64,000 nucleotides of DNA, from contig NC_133103.1 in the NCBI RefSeq assembly GCF_022965805.1, forward strand, positions 33,513,281 through 33,577,280, written 5' to 3'. The notes beneath the pieces were generated by a model. It made no database searches. It had not been told where the DNA came from and was given only the letters and a program-made list of their open reading frames with translations. A program made the translations under genes and the position numbers. The DNA is from Primulina eburnea (lineage: Eukaryota > Streptophyta > Magnoliopsida > Lamiales > Gesneriaceae). Shown here in pieces: positions 11,660 to 24,002 of the stretch (the stretch's first letter is position 1; each line of letters begins with the position of its first letter).

Positions 11660-13998
11660 AGAGCAGAGTCATTGGTGATAATGACAGAAGAACAGACCCA
11701 GAACATCATAGGTACTATTTCTTTATGATTATATTGCATATGTATTGATATGTACTAAGGCATTTTTATGAGTATCTGTGATTGAGTAGCATGGAGATAT
11801 GCTGTATCTATGGAGTTTGTTTATACTGTGGTATTAATGTCCTTGATTGTTGAGGAAAATGATGATATCTAAGATTTTTATGATGATATAGATATATATA
11901 CTGCAGTAAGATAAGAATGAGATGGAGTTAGACTGGGCTGTACTTGTGTATGATGATCTGATTTAATTGCATTACTGAAATTGTAATGATGAACAAGTAC
12001 AGAGATATTGTAGAAATTATTCCAGAAATGGTAAGATTCAGACCAGATCTGGCTGATAAACGGAGATTTTCCGGTAAAGACTCTAGATTCAGAATTTTTG
12101 TGATATATGCATTGTTTATAACTCGATTATTACAGAAAGGAACAGATAGTATCCTTATGTATTCAGTAGACCTACTGAAATCGAGTTTAGCAACTACAGA
12201 TTTGATAGTTACGTAAGGATTGATTGATATTTGCCTAGATAAGATTTCAGATGTGTTGATATCAGAAAGGTAGATTTCAGAATTGAATCGATACCAGGTA
12301 ATGGTTATATAATAAAATTCAGTACAGAATGATATGGAAGATTAATAGAAGGGTACAGATTGCTAACTCTTAGATTCAGGGATATTCTGATGATTTTATG
12401 CTTGTTATATCTATGATATTTGATATGTTAACAGCATCTGATTGATTAAATGGAATATTTGAAGATTTTATTGAATATTCAGAGAACCGTGATTATTGTA
12501 TACAGAAATTAGTCAGGTATGAATCATAATTGAAACAGATTGTATTCAGAATATGTGATATCTGCAGTTTGTATACCGATTTAATTGCACAGTTGAGACA
12601 GAAATCAGCGACTGTAAACGACACAGGTAACAGACATATCAGAATTAGCAGAAATGTCAGAAAGTCAGAATTGCTGAGTTTTACAGATTTTCTTATTCTC
12701 TTATTCCCTTATTATGTTATATCTGCTTGCGTATTGTGATTGCTCTAAATCAGTATTTGGGACATCTTATATTGTTTGGGAGCATATTCTATTTGCAGAT
12801 GAGATATGGCAGATGATTTAGGCACTGTGAAGATTGATCAATAGTCAGAATTATCAGTATTGCCAGAAATCATTGTTTTATGAGTTTTCTTAAACTCACT
12901 AGATCTGTATAGGTTGTCTTTATTTCGAATCTGACTGTTATTACAGTGATTTGCATGTATGTTTGATACAGAATATTGTAAACAGTTGAGAGTTGCAACA
13001 ATTCAGAAATGTTATATCAGAGTGTTTCAGAATTGTATAACAGAATTTGATATCTGTAGTCAGAGCAGAATACCAGGTAGGTATTTCTTCTTTATTTTTT
13101 ATATATTATTAACTGATTTGTTTGTGCCGAATGAGTTCGAATCAGATATCACAGATAGTATCAGACATGCACAATAGTGGATTCAGTTTTCATTCGGATA
13201 ACAGACAGTGTTGGTATAGACAGATTAAATCAGTTATGACAGAAATTGTACTGAAATGTTGGCAGAAATCATACTGATATGTCTGAATCGCTAACAGAAT
13301 AGGCAGAAAGATAGAAATCAGACGATTATTACAGAATTTTTATATTTCTGAATAGGAATGGGAGTGCATTTCTATGGCTTTAATAATGACATTACTGCCA
13401 TTTTTCTTCAGATGGTAAGATAATATGATTATGATTGACAGATTGTTCAATCTATATCAATTAGTTTGTACCAGATAACGTACAAACCGAACCAGATGAC
13501 ACAGATTGATGTCAGAGGAATGATCAGAGTCAACAGAATGTTGAGATAGATTATATCAGAATGTGACTTTCTGGTTGATTTTGTACTTGTGATAGAGTAT
13601 ATCATGAGTTTCTTCTTAGATTGTGTTACAACTGGCAGACAGTCAGAATGTATTGTCCAGATATTGGAAGATTTTGGTAGAGCTATATAGTGCTGGATGT
13701 TAGCACTAATTATTATGACTTACTGCATGACAATAGCTATTAAGACAGTTCAGAATGGACAGATTTAAGAAACCAACGTCGGATGATGACGATTGGTATT
13801 TGAAGATAAAGATTGAGTATATCCTTGACCGGATAAACAGATTTGATAACAGCTGATAGTAGTGATTTGCTATGAGCTGTGGTTTGGCATATACAGATGT
13901 TATATAGCCAGTATGGTGAGATTGAGATTTCAGAACAGATTCATTGAGATGAGTTTTGCTTTGAACTCTGTATACATTTCTTCTGAATCGATTGTTGC
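11660..13998 (+). pseudogene. A eroded protease/RT region
   Basis: There is no long reading frame, but pol can be traced. TEEQTQ after 11680 matches the start of the protease region. 11986-12216 encodes KYRDIVEII...VRFRPDLADK...[19 protein letters not shown], the protease tail. Near 12285-12340, GATACCAGGTA and CAGTACAGAATGAT match the protease-RT linker. 12387-12425 aligns by eye with the RT block [12 protein letters not shown] but reads DDFMLVISMIFDM, so the catalytic Asp pair is gone. Beyond about 12450 I see AT-rich sequence with no recognisable domain. Element E shares this region co-linearly, with the same RT-block damage, so the decay predates both insertions. Confidence 0.65.
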
Positions 13999-14036
13999 GA
14001 GTTCGGGGACGAACTCAGATCTTAGAGGGGGAGAAA
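13999..14036 (+). promoter_or_regulatory. A pre-PPT hairpin and polypurine tract
   Basis: GAGTTCG-GGGA-CGAACTC (13999-14016), then TTAGAGGGGGAGAAA to 14036. The stem has a G-C pair where C, B, D, E, F and H have T-A. Confidence 0.8.
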
Positions 14037-14224
14037 TGTAAGGCCCGAGAAATTTATCATGTTAATTCGAAATGATTTGACGAGGGTTATTATAATCGGA
14101 CACGATTTGTTGATAATTGACATGATTGGGGTAATAAGAACTCAAATGACGAGGCCGGGCGTCGGTGCAAGAAAAACAAGATTTGTACAGAATTCGTGGC
14201 GCCGAGTGGTAGAAAGAGACCGCC
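14037..14224 (+). repeat. A 3' LTR, first part (with left TSD of B)
   Basis: Nearly identical to 8067-8254. It is cut at 14224 by B; CCGCC (14220-14224) is the left TSD copy. The break falls inside the first hairpin of the A palindrome array. Confidence 0.95.
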
Positions 14225-14335
14225 TGTAAGGCTCGTGGTTATTAACTTTTAATGACGAATGATTTGGAGAATACGAGAATGCATGAAATGCAAAGAGGGA
14301 GGAAAATACATGAGAAATGAGGGTTTTGCAAGACT

Positions 14336-14640
14336 GCACCCGCGCTCAGAACAAGAGTGCACCCGCGGTCATAAATCATGGAATTTTGAATGTGCTGCCG
14401 AAGCCATACCGCACCCGCAGTGCTTGTAGACACCGCACCCGCGGTGCATGGACAGTAAGTTAGCCAAAATTTCCGTAGCATCACCGCACCCGCGGTGCAG
14501 CAAGACCGCACCCGCGGTGTAAAGACCGCACCCGCGGTGTTGTAAAGACCGCACCCGCGGTCGGCATTTTAGGAAAATGAAATTGTGGTCGAAGCCTGAG
14601 CGCACCCGCGGTCTGAACATGAGCGCACCCGCGGTGCTGC
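14336..14640 (+). repeat. B 5' LTR palindrome array (ACCGCACCCGCGGTG type)
   Basis: About ten copies of GCACCCGCGGTG or close variants, in groups separated by AT-rich spacers of up to about 50 bases. A run of TATATATATATA lies about 40 bases downstream at 14680-14692. The matching array in the 3' LTR is at 24114-24418. Confidence 0.9.
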
Positions 14641-15879
14641 ATGAGAGAAATCCACCCCTTCTTCTTCTCTTGACACATCGCATATATATATATAGAAGTG
14701 ATGCTGATTCAGTCATTTCTTCATTCCAGCAGCTGAGAACGAGAGCTTTCTTAGAATCCTCAAGTTTCTTCAAAATTTTGAGTTAAGATTTATCAAGATT
14801 TAGCTATTCGATTTTAAATTCAAGCTTAGATTATTGATCCTTGCATCAAGAGCTTCAAAGTGATGTAAGTTTCTTTAACTTCAGCATGGTTTGAAAAACA
14901 TGTATTGGAGAAAATGTATTATGCATATAGATAAGTGTTCTTGTGATGATTATGAGGTTAGAATCGAAACCGGAACGAAGAAATGATAGCGTATGCATTT
15001 ACTAGGAATTTCCAGCATGTATTGAATCGAGATTGTGCAGATTTTGAGAGTATAATGTTCTAAGAGGTTGATTTTTGATTGTGGAAATTAGATATTGAGA
15101 TATGATGAAAGTTGAATTGATCGGTATTGAGAAATCATGTCGTTATACCGTCAAATTGTATCTAGATTTGGTTATTGTTGTTTGAGTTGTGTATTGATAG
15201 AATGCACATTGATGGTGCCATTTCAGATTTATATTGGCAACGTGATAGCGAGATTTCGACTACATCACAGACTTTGCGACACGAAAGGTATAAGTCATGT
15301 TTGTTTGGGAAGCCACAACTCAAATAAGATATTATTTGAGTTTCCCAACCAAAATCACATACTAGTATTGTTGTATATATATGGTAACATGTTTATGACT
15401 TGTTTATAGAATTATATTCAAATCTTGTTACATGATTATGCTTTGATTATAGAATTGTATTCAAGCATGTAAGATTATGGTAATATTCAGATATGAATAT
15501 GAGCATGCTTTGTTACAGGTTGATAGTCATTGCATTTAAGATAGGAGAGTCGTTGACAGCCATTGTCAACTATCTAGAAGTTCGGTGTATCTCAGCTTAG
15601 GAGCAGCCTCGACTCCTATTGCAGTCGTTGATACAGCTCAGACCGAAGTCTAGGAATAAGACGTACAGTCACCCCGAGTGGGAGGGTAGGTGACAGCCAT
15701 TGACGTCTTATTCACACCGGGATCCCTAGAGTTCTAGTCGAGTCGAGTCCAGACATGGTTTGATTCGCATTGCATTGCATGTGCATATGATTTCATTCAT
15801 GATAGTATGTTTCATGTTTAATTGATTATATGCATGTATACATGTTTATACTGGGATTTGTTCTCACCGGAGTTTCCGG

Positions 15880-15913
15880 CTGTTGTTATGTCTGTATGTG
15901 TGCATAACAACAG
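15880..15913 (+). promoter_or_regulatory. B 5' LTR conserved stem-loop
   Basis: CTGTTGTTATG pairs perfectly over 11 bases with CATAACAACAG around the loop TCTGTATGTGTG. The 3' LTR copy at 25658-25691 has one changed stem base. Confidence 0.75.
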
Positions 15914-16215
15914 GTGGGGCAGGATCTGGGTCACGCAGATGATGAGAGATGGACATAGCGTGGTGATCTCGGGCTTAGCAGAAGGACTAGTGGTTGTACC
16001 TTTGACATGTACTGTATTTAATTACTAGTTTGTTGAGTATGGATGGACAAGACATGTTGTATGTTATGTTGGTACATTATAGTTGTAATTTAAATAAAGA
16101 ATTTATGTTTATTTATATTCATTAGATTTAATGTTGAAAAGCGAAAATTTGACCCACTTTTTAAATTAATGATCCATTACATCCCAAAGAAAGAGTTAGA
16201 GCCCGGGTCCCCACA

Positions 16216-16411
16216 ACAGGTGGTATCAGAGCTGTAGGTTCTGTAGACGGAGATAGAGTAGAAGGAGCGGGGTAGATCGAGTCATCTTCCTTGCTTTTGG
16301 TGTGCTAGCATGATTATTGATTTCCTTCTTATGTATGTGTTGTACTATATATGATGTGATTACAGCATGTAATGAACTGAATCAGAACCGCTTCTGGATC
16401 AGAGGTAAATG
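16216..16411 (+). other. B primer-binding site and partial leader
   Basis: ACAGGTGGTATCAGAGC follows the LTR. Leader sequence alignable to elements I and E continues to about 16411 (AGAGGTAAATGA), where it stops matching them. Confidence 0.8.
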
Positions 16412-17896
16412 AAAGCGGACCGGTTACGGTGGCCTTAAATTTTCAAGCAAAATTTCGGCCACCTTGTTTTCTTGTGCAATATTTACATTTTAACACCAAA
16501 ACATACATAGGGTGTTAGAAAGTTTATTACATATCAACCTCACAAGGTTGATGATGACACCAACTTAGTTGACTAGCAACTAAGCTCTTGAAATGGATGA
16601 CAATCTACAAGCTCTCTTCCACCTTCAAAATTAGGCCCACCACTAGCAAGGTAAAACCCCTCTAGATTTGCACTAGAAAAAGTTGTCTCTCAAAAGTTGC
16701 ATGCTTTTTGAATTTTTTAATCAAAAGTAATACACACCTCTTCACCTCCCAAGCATGCAAACCCTAGCATGTCTCACATATATTATATGGTTTTTTAACA
16801 CATTAAAAACCATGGACTAAATTTTAATTATCTCAAACACATTTGAGATTAATTAAATACTACTTGAATTTATTCAAGTCCTACTAGTTAAATAATTATT
16901 TTAATTGAGCTCTACAAGACTCAATATTATTTAATTAATTCAACACTTGAATTAATTTAATTATTTAGACTCTACTAGGTCCACTAGTGTTTTAATTCAT
17001 TCAACACTTGAATTAATTTAATTTAGTCCACAATAAAGTTTATGAAAATCACAATTTTCAACTACATTATTTACTTGGCCAAATTTTAATCTTAGGAACA
17101 CTTCCATAAATTAAAATTTATATTTCTCTCTTGGAAGTCATACTTCTATTTTTCTTTAAGCTTATAAACACATTTATAAGCCGTTCAACACATTGAACTA
17201 TTCTACTTCTCATCGGGATTTACAAAGCTAATACTTGTGTGGCCCTCAATGGTTCATTGATACAACTAGCCGTGGGTTCACATCTCCATGTGATTCGGAC
17301 TAAACATGTCCTTATACGAGCATACCCAATTGCCCCATTCTTACTTATCAACTCCTTGATAGTAAGAACGTCAGAACTCAAGTCTGATAGTACCCAACCA
17401 ATCACGTTAAACGCCTAGCATCATCGCTTACGTGATTCCCTAGGTATCACATGATAGTGCCAGCAAGAACCAATCAATTATGGTTAGCGTACAGTACGGT
17501 CCCTTCAACTCATATATCCCGACCGATTCGACAACTATTGGTTTATCGAGAGTTGTCAATGAATCGATACTATGTGTCATGTTGTGGTTGCATCGATGGT
17601 GTAATCTATGAAACCCCTTTCATAATTACCACCATACTCTGATCAGAGATTTCAACCCACACATACATGAAAAACACATAGGATATCCATACCCGTAGGT
17701 AAGCGGTGAATCCCCGGCTACAATGCATCGACTCCTATATGTTTCGCCGTAACACCCAACCTTGCCACCTGATGACCCCATAAGAGTCGGTAAACAAGTC
17801 AAAGTGAAACGCTAGCACATAGAGTCTCAATGTTGTCCCGGGTCATAAGGACTAATGGTGTACAACCATAAACTAGGACTTTTCCACTCGAATGTA
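16412..17896 (+). other. Unrelated block replacing B gag start (1.48 kb)
   Basis: Not alignable to any other element here. It opens with a strong inverted repeat: GGTGGCC at about 16430 and GGCCACC at about 16462, with AAATTTT/AAAATTT inside. AT-rich sequence follows, then a GC-balanced part (17200-17890) whose text, read as reverse complement, resembles a dispersed repeat that I remember from many eudicots but cannot classify. No coding domain is seen. About 300 bp of leader and gag N-terminus are missing, and no target-site duplication is evident. It could be an LTR fragment acquired by template switching. Confidence 0.6.
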
Positions 17897-18897
17897 ATGA
17901 TGAGAAGCGAGTGAAACTCATTGGCCATCAACTGCAAGACGTGGCTAAGTATTGGTGGTTGAATGTTAGGAGGGCACTAGAACAGCGTGGCACCGAGATT
18001 ACATGGAAAGCATTCAAGACGGAGTTTTATCAGCGATTCTTTCCTGTATCCTACCGTAAAGATAAAGGCGCTGAATTTGCAAACCTGAGGCAAGGGCAAT
18101 TGAACATTGAAGAGTACGTTGCTAAATTTTCTTCTTTGCTTCGCTTTGCTCCTCACGTTTCAGGTAATGATGAGGCCGTGGCAGATCAGTTTATAAATGG
18201 CCTGAATCCAGATATCTTTACGTTGGTAAATACGGGGAGACCCAACAACTTCTCGGATGCATTGAATCGTGCCAAAGGAGCAGAAGCCGGATTGCTTAGG
18301 CAACGGGGTGTTCCGTATATTGCCCCGAGTCCGAGACCGCCACTACCTCCAGCACAACATCCTCCTAGATTTGATAGCGGCGGTAGTAGCAGCGGGCGGA
18401 AGGATCCGTTGAAAGCAAAGGGCAAACAGTTTAAGAGGGCAGGGAGCAGTTCATCGAGCTCAAGCGGGTCAAGACAGAGAGGTCCTGGCCAGAGTTTAGT
18501 GGTGATGAGTGGATATTGCAGTACTTGTGGAGGTAAGCATGCCACAGAACAGTGTCAAGGTGTAGTGGGCAGGTGTAACATATGCAAGCAACCGGGACAT
18601 TATGCCAAGGTCTGTCCTCAGAGAAGTGGAGCATCGAGATTTCAGGGTGCAGGGTCATCAGCATCAGTGACTCAGCCTGAGAGGCAAGCTTCATCTGTTC
18701 ACTCATTTCAGCCGCCACCGACACAGACCCAGCCTCGAACCAGAGGTGGTCAGACCGGGAGCCAGCCGACCCGACAACAGGCTCAGGTGTTTGCGTTGAC
18801 AGAGGAGCAAGCACAGGATGCCCCAGATGATGTCATTGCAGGTAACTGTTTCCTTTGCGGTTATCCTGCTTATATATTGATAGATACGGATGCATCG

Positions 18898-20561
18898 CTG
18901 CTACTACTTAAATAATAATTCACCCAAGTGTAGGTTGTCTGCAAGTAATATATTTTGTAAGTACGAGATCGATCCACAGAGAGGTTATTTTTAGTTTAAA
19001 TTTATTAATTTATAGATTACCAAATGCAAGAATGAAGTTTACAAATTATAAATTTTGTCAAGGCTTGAGGATTTATTCTTGGTTTATATAATATTGTTTA
19101 ACTAAAAGTAAAACAAAAGAAACAACAATAAATAATAGTTCCAAGAAAATTAAACACATACATAATATAATATAGTTCCCACTATAGAAAATACCGAATT
19201 AACCGATATTTTATATATGGTACCTATGATTATATTATAACTATATAAATAAATAATTGCATAAAGTAAATGTTAGATTAAATCATTATAATTCATTTAG
19301 AACAACCGGCAGAGCCACGCTATTGCCTAAATGAAATATATTGATTTAATAAGTTAATTGCAGTAAAGTAAAAGTTAGTTGCGATAAAGTAAATGTTAGT
19401 TGCGGAAAAGTAAAAGTTAGTTGCGAGAAAGTAAAAGTTAGATGCGAAAAATAAAAGTTAGTTGCGATAAAGTAAATGTTAGATTGTTAGATATTAGTAT
19501 TAAATCATAATATTTCATTTAAAACAACCGGCAGAGCCACGCTATCGTCTAAATGAAATATTATGATATTATTATATAAATATATATATATCTATATATA
19601 ATAATAAGTGATGAAATATTTATTGTATCAAAATTAAACAACAAATCAAGATAATCACTTCAATGGTATCAAGCTTTTGATGTAAATTGATAACAAGAAA
19701 TAATTCATTTTTATACCTACAATGAAAATAAGTTAGCTAAATGAAAAGAAATAAAGAAAGAATATACAAAATATAAACAATCTTACTTCACCAAGAATGC
19801 ATCCTCTTCACCTTGACATAATAGATTTAGCTTGCCATGAATTTACTTTTAATCAACACTAAAATATCACTCATAGTTGAGAAAATGAAAGAAAATATAT
19901 TGGAACTTAGAACTTTGATACACACTCACACTATATTTTACAATGAGATAGAATGATTCTCAAGCTAGCACAAGGCCTCTATTTATAGGCCAAATGAGAG
20001 AAAGGGTCAAAAATTCTATTAATGTCATATAGTTGTAATAGTATTCTTTGTCTCCTCAACTCCAATTCCATGTCTCTTCTTTCAATGCCTTGTTCCACGA
20101 CTTTTCTCACCACTTGGACTCTGATTAAGGCCACAAACATGTGGGGAATTTTGTGTAGATGAGTTTGGGCACTTGATTCACCTCATTTGGATAAATATTG
20201 AAATAGTTATGAATTTTTTACTAAATGATGGTCATAGTAAAAGTAAATGTGTCCTCATTTTGATCTTTGCACAATTTGATCATCTTAATGAGCTTTTTAG
20301 GCAATCATGTCTTCTGCAAAGTTGTAGATAACTTCTCAAGGATTCCAACCATGTTAAAGTCACCTCCATTTGAATTTTCTAGCTTGAGTTATCATTATTT
20401 TACCAACACGTAAAAAAAACCTGAAAATAAAACAAATTTAGTAAGACATTTAAATATAAACAAACAATACTAAAATAACATAATTTATAATTTTAATGAA
20501 ACTTAAAATTTTAAAATACAGGTTTTAACATATAATAAATTATTAATTTTAAGTTTCATCA
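18898..20561 (+). mobile_element. Non-coding insertion in B protease (1664 bp)
   Basis: It splits the protease codons for A-S-H-T-F. ATCG occurs on both sides (18894-18897 and 20562-20565), and a longer imperfect match (GATGCATCG, CATCAATCG) is possible. No coding domain and no clear terminal inverted repeats. Inside are short tandem units (19380-19485) and two copies of an inverted-repeat module with the core CAACCGGCAGAGCCACGCTA (19289-19335 and 19505-19562). It looks like a non-autonomous transposon or retro-derived fragment; the class is unknown. Confidence 0.6.
19289..19562. repeat. Paired hairpin modules and 24-bp tandem units
   Basis: Two copies of a module with ends ATTCATTTAG and CTAAATGAAAT around CAACCGGCAGAGCCACGCTA can each fold back. 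Between them lie about five tandem units of roughly 20-24 bp of the form AGTAAAAGTTAGTTGCGA. The GC-rich core stands out in AT-rich sequence. Confidence 0.75.
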
Positions 20562-21072
20562 ATCGCATACATTCATATCGGAACGATTTGCATTATTGCA
20601 TTCTTTGCCTGTTGAGTCCTTGTTAGATGTTGTGTCTATTACTTCTCCGTTGGGAAGTGGTTTGATATCGGTGACTACGGTTAGACATTGCATCTTACAG
20701 TTTGAGGGTCATGAACTTGATCTAGATTGTATTGTACTTGGGCTAGCTGATTTTGATTGCATAGTCGGTATTGACATGCTAACGAAGTACAGAGCCACTG
20801 TAGATTGTTTCCATAAGATTGTCAGATTCAGACCCGAGATGACAGACGAGTGGAAATTCTACGGGAAGGGTTCCAGATCTCGGATTCCCTTGATTTCGGC
20901 TCTTACTATGAACAGATTGTTACACAAAGGAGCAGATGGTTTCTTTATTTATGCTGTAGATATGCAGAAGTCGAGCCCGGCATTGGCGGATCTGCCAGTA
21001 GTACGGGAATTTGCAGATATTTTTCCAGATGAGATTCCAGGATTACCTCCGATTCGAGAGGTAGATTTTGGT

Positions 21073-21118
21073 GTTGATCTTGTACCGGGTACCGTGTTGA
21101 TCTTGTACCGGGTACCGT
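21073..21118 (+). repeat. 23-bp tandem duplication in B protease-RT linker
   Basis: A 23-base unit beginning GTTGATCTTGTACCGGG occurs twice in perfect tandem. Elements I and D have one equivalent. Because 23 is not a multiple of three it shifts the frame; the downstream RT frame is reached only beyond it. Confidence 0.9.
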
Positions 21119-23964
21119 CCCTATTTCAAGAGCTCCGTATAGGATGGCACCCATCGAACTAAAAGAATTGAAGGCACAGTTGGAAGATTTGCTAGCCAAG
21201 GGATATATCAGACCTAGTGTATCTCCTTGGGGCGCTCCGGTACTATTTGTGCGAAAGAAAGATGGATCGATGCGGTTGTGTATCGATTACAGGCAACTGA
21301 ATAAGGCAACGATAAAGAATAAGTATCCTTTGCCTAGAATTGATGATTTATTTGATCAGTTACAGGGATCCTCTGTTTATTCTAAGATTGATTTACGATC
21401 CGGATATCATCAGCTCCGAGTTAGAGATGTGGACATACCGAAGACAGCATTTCGAACCAGGTATGGGCATTACGAATTTATTGTTATGCCTTTTGGTTTA
21501 ACAAATGCTCAGGCGGTATTTATGGGCTTGATGAATCAAATCTTTCAGAGGTATTTGGATGATTTTGTGATTGTCTTCATAGATGATATTCTGGTGTATT
21601 CTAAGAACAGAAATGAGCATGCAGAGCATCTCAGAATTGTCTTGCAGACGTTGAGAAACGAGCAACTGTATGCGAAATTGTCAAAGTGTGAGTTTTGGCT
21701 GAATCGAGTTGTATTCTTGGGACATATCATTTCTGGAGATGGTATTTCTGTTGATCCGAGTAAAGTGGAAGCTGTGATCAATTGGCCAAGACCGACTTCG
21801 GTGCCAGAAATACACAGTTTCATGGGCCTAGCAGGATACTATAGACGATTCATCCAAGATTTCTCCCGTATTGCGAAGCCAATTACACAATTGACACAGA
21901 AGAATGCGACATTCCTATGGTCTGAGGAGTGCGAGTCTAGCTTTCTAGAATTGAAGAAAAGACTGACCAGTGCACCTGTCTTGATGATTCCTTCAGGTAC
22001 GGGTGATTTCGTTGTATATTGTGATGCCTCTCACAGAGGTTTGGGATGTGTGCTGATGCAGCGAGGTCATGTGGTCGCATATGCCTCAAGACAGTTGAAG
22101 ACTCACGAGACTCGATACCCCATTCATGATCTTGAATTGGCGGCTATCGTATTTGCACTCAAGGTCTGGCGTCATTATCTTTATGGCGAGAAATTTGAGA
22201 TCTACTCAGACCATAAAAGCCTAAAATATTTGTTTTCTCAGTCGGAGTTGAACATGAGGCAGCGTAGATGGCTTGATTTGTTAAAAGACTTTGATTGCGA
22301 AATCAAATATTATCCAGGGAAGTCAAATGCAGCAGCAGACGCCTTAAGTCGAAAGGTTTGTTCCCTATCCTTATCAACGATGGGTGTTACAAAGCTAGTT
22401 GAAAATTACTGTTTCTCTGGATTAGAATTTGATACAGACAGGAGGCCACTACGATTTGCTGCTATTCAAGTTGAGCCTGACTTGATCAAGAGGATGAAAG
22501 AAGCTCAACGAACCGATCAGAATGTGCAGAGATCAATTCAGATGGTCAGAGCAGGACAGGTATCAGAATATCAGGTACGTGATCATGTGCTGTATGTGAA
22601 TAACCGCCTTGTAGTGCCAGATGTTCCAGACTTGAAACATCAAATTTTGTCCGAAGCACACTGCAGTCGGTTCAGCATCCATCCTGGTGACAGGAAGATG
22701 TACAATGACTTGAAGACACAGTTCTGGTGGAAGCAGATGAAGTCAGACATCGCAGAGTATGTGTCTAAATGCTTGAACTGCCAACAGGTGAAGGCCGAGA
22801 GGAAGAAGCCCGGAGGGTTACTTCAGAGTTTAGCTATTCCAGAATGAAATGGGATCACATTTCCATGGATTTCGTGACGAAGTTACCCCGATCTTCCCGA
22901 GGCTGTGATGCGATTTGGGTTGTTATCGACAGATTGACCAAATCCGCTTGCTTCATCCCATACAGAATGACTTACAGACACGATCAAATGGCGGAGATAT
23001 ATGTTCGAGAGGTAGTCAGATTTCATGGTGTGCCGAAGTCTATCGTATCAGATCGTGATCCACGATTCACTTCTCACTTCTGGCACAGTTTACAGCAGGC
23101 TTTGGGTACGACATTACACCTGAGTACTGCGTATCATCCTCAGACAGACGGACAGTCAGAGCGGACTATCCAGACTTTAGAGGATATGTTGAGAGCCGTG
23201 GTGCTAGATTTTGGCACTAGTTGGCAAGATTCCTTACCTCTTTGTGAATTCTCTTACAATAATAGCTATCAGACGAGCATTGAGATGGCACCGTTTGAAG
23301 CTTTATACGGTAAGAAGTGCAGATCTCCGCTATACTGGGATGACATCTCAGAGGTACCAGAACTTGGGCCAGATATGATTCGTGACATGGCTGAGAAGAT
23401 CAAGATTATTCAGAAAAGAATGAAGACAGCACAGGATAGGCAAGCCAAGTACGCCAATATCAGACGTAGACCGTTGGTATTTGAACAAGGAGATAGAGTA
23501 TTCTTGAAAATTTCACCGTTCCGAGGCGTTGTCAGATTTGGCAAGCGTGGGAAATTGTCTCCGCGATACATTGGTCCTTACGAAATTCTTGAAAAGATTG
23601 GCGATCGAGCTTATCGACTTGCTCTTCTTCCTTCGTTATCTGGGATACATGACGTCTTTCATGTATCGATGTTGCGTAAATACATGCCTGATGTTTCTCA
23701 TGTCATTCGTCCTGACGAAGCTGAGCTTGATCAGACTTTAAGCTACGTTGAACAACCAATACAGATTCTTGATCGAAAGGAAAAGAAGCTCAGAACGAAG
23801 ACTATTCCTCTAGTGAAAGTCCAATGGAGTCGTCATGGCATCGAAGAAGCGACTTGGGAGACAGAAGCAAACATGCAACAGAAACATCCCGAGTTGTTTA
23901 CATGATGTAAGTAAATTTTCCGCTTTGATTATCTTACTTGTCATATATGTTTAGTAATGCCTGC

Positions 23965-24002
23965 GATTTCGGGGACGAAATCATTTCTTAGAGGGGGAGA
24001 AA
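23965..24002 (+). promoter_or_regulatory. B pre-PPT hairpin and polypurine tract
   Basis: GATTTCG-GGGA-CGAAATC (23965-23982), then TTAGAGGGGGAGAAA directly before the 3' LTR. Confidence 0.85.

Larger units (their letters stand above)
14225..16215 (+). repeat. B 5' LTR (1991 bp)
   Basis: It starts TGTAAGGCTCGTGG and ends GGGTCCCCACA, followed by ACAGGTGGTATCAGAGC. It contains the GCACCCGCGGTG array, a TATATATATATA run, GGGATCCCTAGA at about 15719-15730 and the LTR stem-loop. Confidence 0.95.
17897..23905 (+). pseudogene. B gag-pol polyprotein pseudogene
   Basis: The reading frame enters mid-gag at D-E-K-R-V-K-L. Then follow capsid, a Ser-rich linker, CCHC (CNICKQPGHYAKVC), protease start LIDTD (relatives have LIDTG), the insertion at 18898-20561, the protease remainder, RT with [10 protein letters not shown], RNase H ([23 protein letters not shown]), integrase and chromodomain (VKVQWSRHGIEEATWE), ending at TGA 23903-23905. 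Integrase keeps its zinc residues (H, H, CLNC) and the triad Asp (SMDF), Asp (VSDRD), Glu (SERTIQTLE). Breaks: no gag N-terminus; the protease insertion; a 23-bp tandem duplication at 21073-21118; one G lost in the IPEWKWD codons near 22845. RT to RNase H is open over 567 codons (21144-22847). Confidence 0.93.

Noticed and set aside
14336..14640. CRISPR-like array of short repeats
   Set aside because: The repeats are 12-15-base palindromes with irregular spacers, lie inside plant LTRs and have no cas genes.
17220..17642. Host gene exons in the block before B gag
   Set aside because: Only frames of about 60 codons with no domain; the sequence looks like a dispersed plant repeat.
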